Shown: positions 58,275-64,000 of the stretch, piece after piece
How positions within the stretch are numbered: position 1 is the stretch's first letter
How the letters are laid out: every line of letters begins with the position of its first letter
NCBI RefSeq assembly: GCF_002234675.1
Contig: NC_019862.2
Span: 18,499,514 to 18,563,513 of the forward strand
Direction of reading: 5' to 3'
DNA length: 64,000 nt
Origin: Oryzias latipes
Taxonomy: Eukaryota; Chordata; Actinopteri; Beloniformes; Adrianichthyidae
Position numbers and translations under genes: made by a program
The notes under the pieces: generated by a model
Seen by the model: the letters and a program-made list of their open reading frames with translations, nothing else
What the model was told of the DNA's origin: nothing
Databases searched by the model: none

Positions 58275-58436
58275 TCGGAAACGTGTGGAGAGAAAAAGAG
58301 AGCGCTATACTTCAGTGAGACGGAGTCTAAGATTTTAATGACGGCGTATGAAGATTATAAGACCATCAAAAAAGTAATACAGCTGCATCAGCAAAAGAAA
58401 AAGTTTCTGCTTGGAGAAAAAGAACGGACAGAGTAA
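58275..58436 (+). pseudogene. MYB/SANT-like DNA-binding domain relic, copy 2
   Basis: This frame stays open for 53 codons to TAA 58434-58436: ETCGEKKRALYFSETESKIL, then [19 protein letters not shown] and [13 protein letters not shown]. It matches copy 1 and, at its first 40 residues, the MYB/SANT-like domain of Harbinger-type elements (FSETELEIL..AYE.YK.II). After this the family usually continues with K.NTAAAAKER, where copy 2 is shifted out of frame. It lacks the start Met that copy 1 keeps. Confidence 0.6.
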
Positions 58437-58473
58437 ACGCAAGAGTTTCTTATCTTGTTTCCAATTACATTGT

Positions 58474-58661
<188 letters not shown>

Positions 58662-59670
58662 ACTTATAACAATTACATGAATTGATTCAATTGGTAACAA
58701 GTAACTGAGTTAAATTTATTCAACCTAATTTCTTGTCTATCCAACTCAATAGTTGTTTATACAACTCAAATTTACATGTTCATCTTACTAAATGTCATAT
58801 TACTCCAATTCAATTAAATGTTTTTCCATATTAATTTATTGAACTTCTTGAACTCTCATATGTCTTAGATAGAGGCTGCAGATTTTCTTTTATATAAACT
58901 TAAAATAAATGATACAATGTGGATTTACAATATATACTTGCGTTTAATTATTATAACTCTGACTGTAACTTCAGTACTTACACTATAGCATTGCACTAGG
59001 GTTTTTAAATAATCTCATCCTCTCCCTACCTCTCACTCATGGTGCAGAAAGAATTAAACTTAGAATTAAATTTAACAGGGTAAAATAAACAATACACAGT
59101 AAAACAGCTACAACTAAACATATTTAGACAAAAACCTATTCTTGTAACCAAATCCGTCCAGACAGGCAAAGGGAATGGTATCCCACAATTCCTTGCGCTG
59201 TCGATCTAACAATCTAACAGCAGCACCAAAGTTACACCTACTTAATTGAATTAATTTGAATGAAAGTAAAATAACTGTCAGAAAACTATGTGTTATTTTT
59301 AAGTTGACTGAACTCAAAAAAAATATTTATCTTAACTGAAGCAAATAATTAAGTTAGATTAATGTAAAAAAGTGTATCTCTACAACATCCATACGTGGTC
59401 TTATCACCCTTTCACGGTGGAAAAAAGTATAATCTGAGCTTCTTCATCCACTAAATCATCTTCAAATGGACACGCAATGCTGCTTCACCTCTCACCCTCA
59501 ACTATACCTGCTCCAGACCAGGTTATGTTCAGAGCATGAGTTGCTATGGGAACTAAGCAGACCCTGAAACATACCTCTGTTTTTGGAACCAAAAGCTGAG
59601 GTTATCCGCTTCCTTAGCCTCAAACTTACCGTGGTAACTAGCATAACCTGCTTTTTGGAATAACCCCCAG

Positions 59671-62600
59671 GAAATGCTGTGGCTGAGGAGGCACTGTCCA
59701 GATTAAAAGATAAAAATGCTACAATTTTTACAAATGATAAACAAGAACAACCATACAATACTTCAAAGCCAAATAAATAAATTTGGCTGAATAAATGCTT
59801 AAGCTAAAAAAAAATGTGTTTTTAATGTACATTTAAAAAAGAGATGCAGCAACTTTACTTAGGTAATCAAAGTCCAAATAAAACTCTTTGCTCAAGAGTT
59901 GCTATTGTCAAACAATCAACCTTAATCAATATTTTAAAAGAAACTCACCTCTCTTCAGTGATAAAAGTGAAAAAGGTAAACGTATTTCACATAATTTCAC
60001 TTTTGATCGGGTTCATAAAAATAGTTTCCATGCTATGTCTCCCCATAGCATAACCTGACTATGTGGAGTTTGTTGTGGTCAATCTTAAAAAGCATATGCA
60101 GTCTGTTACAACCAACTCTGTTAAACACAGCATGAAGATTTTTTAATTACTTTACAAACATTATTGTTACATATGCAAATATGTGTCAGAAAGTGGAGGC
60201 ATAGGACCCAATAATGCAAGAGATCAAGCTAGGTGGGAGAAACACTACATAAACTTGAACAGGGCCAAAACCCATGGAAAACCAAAAGGGAGACAAAGCA
60301 GAGCTCTGAAATCCAGACACTTAAATACACTGGGGGTTCATTAACACAAATCAAGACAGCTGTGGATGATTTACAACCTAAATCTGCTGTGACTGACAAG
60401 GAAAACACAACATGGCAAAAACCAAGAAACATCCCAAAATCCAAGTGCAGACTTCTCACAACCGTGGCTTTTAGTTTAGTTTACTTGAGTGTTTGTACTC
60501 ATGTTTAATTTGAATCTTGTACAAGTTGCTGCTTCTCTTTGCCTCCATAGCATATGAACACATACGTGAAAGACAGTGGAGACACAGAAATGTTCAATTT
60601 GGTTACAAATTTTGTTTTTGTGTTCTTTTACAAACAACTTTACTTAGCAGATCACTCCACCACAGAGTGGTAAAAATGGGAAGTTCTGTTTTTCCTCATA
60701 AAGCCATTTATAGCCAAAAAATAACCTAAAAAATTAAAGTTGTTCACTCTGCAGTTTCTTTAACTGATGTTACCTGTAAATTTGTTAAAAAGCCATGTGA
60801 TTTCAAACATCACAGATTTTTGTCATATTAACACATAATGAAACACTTATTTACCTTAGGAACTCTTAAAAGCCTTGATTTTTTTTTCTAAAAAGTGACA
60901 GAGGGCCTTATAATTTGAAGCTCCTCATAAATGGATTATTTTCTGGTTTTCCTCACCAAGGTTATGAGGATCTTACAATTTTGAGATCTACACGGCAATC
61001 TGTCAAAATGTCAGAATGTCAAAAATGTTGCAATATTGCAAGCTAACGTGTAGCGATATCTGACTTTTTTTTACTTATTACTAACAAGGATGGGAGTTAG
61101 TGTAGTCCCTGTAACGTTTGTTTTAGCAGTATTATCCTGATTTTTAGGAGTCGAAAACAAGGTTGGGAGTTACTGGTATTGTCAATACACTAACATGTAG
61201 CATGCCACAGAAAAGTTCTGGAATTATATTGAATGCAGAGTATAAAGTCTGACTAACTAATGGACTCATCTCTGATTCTTTTGTCTGACTCAATACACCC
61301 TGTGGTTCGGTGCGCCTTAAGTAAAAAAATTGATAATTCATTGTCGTGCGACCTATTGAACGGAAAATACGGCACGTCTCCTAAACTTTAGCAACCACTT
61401 CCGAAAGTATAGTAGGCTATACACTTATTCTTTATTAGCTTTGAATAAAGACAGGATTAATTAGAAGTTGTTTTAAATTTAGCAGTTGCTTAACTTTTTT
61501 TCTATGGCAACCTCACACAAAAAGCTCAAATGATGAAAACGTAGTTAGAAAAAAAAAGTGTTTTTAAGCTTTTTTACAAGATCAAGATAATCTTTTAGTG
61601 AATAACAGGATATGACAAAATAGAAATCGCTCAAGTGGAATTCAAAAAATGCAGCGTCATCAGTTGCCCACCAACATCAGCAAGCAGAATCCAGGTTAAA
61701 CTACACTAAACTGTGTGCATGTTTGAAAAGGTTGAGGGCTTTCGTGCTTTTCCATTGAGAACAATGACTTTGTTTATGTTTTTGACAGCTTGACCTTCTT
61801 CCCTTTTACGCACACGCATGTGCACACACACAGGGGATGGTTCCTGAATGGGGTTGGAGGTTAGCAGCCGGTTACACGTGACAAGTCATGGTTAATTCCA
61901 GCAACACAAAGGATGCACTGGGCGCCGGCAAATTCTTTTTCTAAAACTCTCACACATCGGATCATCCCATCACTCCACTGGTTCATTGACTGGACCGAAA
62001 ACAATTACAGAAGTATAAAAGTCCTCTGCACTTTAAGTCACAAAAGCTTCAGCTAAATCTGCAAACAATTAGTTTTAAATCATCTTAGATTTTACAAGTG
62101 GATGTGGATTAGCTATTATTCTGCGCTGTCTTGATTTTCTAAACACTACTAACTGATTGCCTGTTCTGTGATGATGCATTTTTATTATTAAATTATGTAG
62201 AACACACTACAAACCAAGGGGACCACTAAACATATTTCTGATATTTTTATGTTACACTAATGTCACCGTGGGTTCTTCTGGGTAAACTTGATTCATGTCA
62301 GAATAATGCTCCATATACATGCACAGTTGAGACTTTATTAGCTCAGATGCATAACAAAGGGTGAATTTAAGATTACAAGCACTTGTTCCAAAATTAAAAT
62401 GTTTCTTTATAGACATGTAAAGAAACCTAAAACAAGAAAAAAAAATAGCAATTGGAACATAAAGAAAGAAGAGCTCTAGAATTACAGTCTGTGTTAAGGA
62501 TAGATGCTTTGAACTAAATCTAAAATATTGTATTATACTACAAATATGTTGATATGTGCTGAGATTTAGTCTTGATTTTGAACCTATTGAGTTTTTTAGA

Positions 62601-64000
62601 ATGTACTTTTTTTGCATCTTATTTTGACATTTATGTATGAATTTTTTCTTTCTTTCTCAAGTTTGTAATTACCATTTAATTGCTGCGAGGACAGAAAATG
62701 TGTCGCTTTTTGAATATTTTTTTCTAAATCATTATATTTTTGCTTGGCCTATGTTTTTAGGTCTTTGACAGTGGTGTCATCAAATCAATATCTTAGGAAA
62801 ACGGATTTTTCTTGTCCACTAAATGAAACATAAGGTAACAAATTACAAATAATTTCTTAGATTCGACAATATGTTGTCAATAATTTTTTTTTTTTATTCC
62901 TATGAATTATTTGCATCTCTTTAAAGTGGTTTGAGTTTAACCGTGGCATCTGTGTGTCTTTTTAAGTGTGTCTTAATGCTCTTTAGTTCGCTATGTTTAC
63001 TGATTAATCTGACATCCATCACTATCAACTTATGTCCGCCCCCTAAACAGAGTCATCAGTGATGGATCATCCTGATTTGTATCAATAGAAAACACTTAAT
63101 CAATAAGGTTAAACACACAGATGTGGTTCTAGAATGTGGGCAAACACTTGTGTGTACGCATGTGTGTGTATATTCGTGTGGAAGAGAGAAGGCTGAGGAT
63201 GGGCGGGGGCAAGGGTTGTTTGGTCTGATGTAACTGAGCCAGTTTCATCACCCGAGGCATGGAAGATGAAGTGGAGGAAGAGACAGAAATGACATGAAGA
63301 GTGTAAAATAGCTCACACACACACACTTGTGCTGGGTGTCAGCTTCCTCAGGCTCCCTATATGACTGTGAGTTATGACCATAGCCATGAGATCATTTACA
63401 CTCAGCTAAATAGATAGCCAGCGGCTACTCTTCTCTGCTGGAGAGGTTTTGTGTTTGAGTGTACGCTTGTGTAAAAAGTGTGGGAAGCATTTTTACAGCT
63501 GATATAAATAAATAGAAGACTTCATGATTTTTGTTTACAACTTCCTTCTTTATTAAAGAAAAGTGTTATGTATCTTATAGTACAGGAGACATGGGGGGGG
63601 GGGGGGGGGTTCTGAAAACATTTAAAATTTCACATGAAAATTCAACATGTTCCGTTATACAGACTTGGACAAAATAAGTTATTGCAGGCCTGAGACAATA
63701 CTTTGCTGAGTCTTCAAAAAAGACATAAAATAGTTATCTTTAAGTAAGCATGTGATTTCACAGTAAAGATAAAGGCGTGAAGCAAAGGGTTTTAGTATGA
63801 CGTGAAACAAAAATAACTTCAATAGTTTCCTGATTTATTGTTCACATTTTTGTGTTTAACATTGCAAAAATAGTTAGCATAACATTCAAAATGGTGGCAA
63901 ATTAGGATTTCTTTATTTTTTAAACAGAAAATAAATCACAAGAAATGTGACAAATGACTCATTCTTATTCAAACATTTCTACAATCATATTCTAAACACC
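59671..64000. other. Gene-free stretch with two possible decayed element pieces
   Basis: 60186-60460 (GTGTCAGAAAGTGGAGGC, then GGACCCAATAATGCAAG) resembles internal-border sequence of an LTR retrotransposon on the minus strand. 61110-61374 ends GAACGGAAAATACGGCAC, like a terminus of the ACGGTATTTTC element type at 48464. Both are weak calls. 63593-63609 is a 17-G run. The remainder is AT-rich with CA/TG patches near 63150 and 63315. No exon was recognised. Confidence 0.4.

Overview
The window looks like teleost fish DNA: AT-rich, full of CA/TG and AT microsatellites, and built largely from fish-type transposable elements (Tc1/mariner, hAT, PIF/Harbinger-like, TTAA-target elements, fish LINEs and SINEs, a solo LTR). 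The repeat mix, above all a roughly 210-bp TTAA-flanked repeat present in six copies, reminds me of medaka (Oryzias), but I recall this and have not searched it. I found no intact host protein-coding gene. The window is probably intergenic or deep intronic.

Layout. 1-6198: a decayed TTAA-flanked element split by a small hAT, then non-repeat DNA with a perfect 20-bp-arm hairpin. 6199-9420: a broken Tc1 transposon and a Harbinger-like element. 11522-15723: a degenerate LINE split by two hAT insertions, a second copy of the TTAA-flanked element, and a solo LTR with an exact 5-bp target duplication. 17489-18362: a TAA-flanked element carrying a TTAA MITE. 23176-24780: a MITE / LINE 3' end / Tc1 mosaic, followed by an intact MITE copy at 24972-25184.

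26035-31298 is the most interesting part. About 5.3 kb is bounded by short inverted ends, each followed by a dense cluster of GTCTC/GAGAC motifs. A perfect hairpin lies near the right end. Inside is a spliced but disabled gene relic with a promoter-like CpG stretch holding a CRE and an inverted CCAAT box. The relic resembles the multicopy, uncharacterised fish family annotated as SAM-domain-containing protein 3-like. This suggests a DNA transposon that carries such a gene, or that captured one.

31503-44429: SINEs, four hAT-type elements (three with exact 8-bp target duplications), two more MITE copies, a nearly readable LINE reverse-transcriptase fragment and a LINE tail. 46630-49168 and 58058-59670: two copies of a 1.6-kb TIR element with a relic MYB/SANT-like ORF, one holding a minisatellite and a nested palindrome, the other a large AT array. 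51924-52245: a 5S rRNA-like sequence followed by an RT fragment. 55721-56941: a TAA-flanked element with a nested ATG-flanked MITE. The intervals between hold simple repeats and apparently unique AT-rich DNA, with one 183-codon ORF (50116-50667) whose reality I cannot judge.
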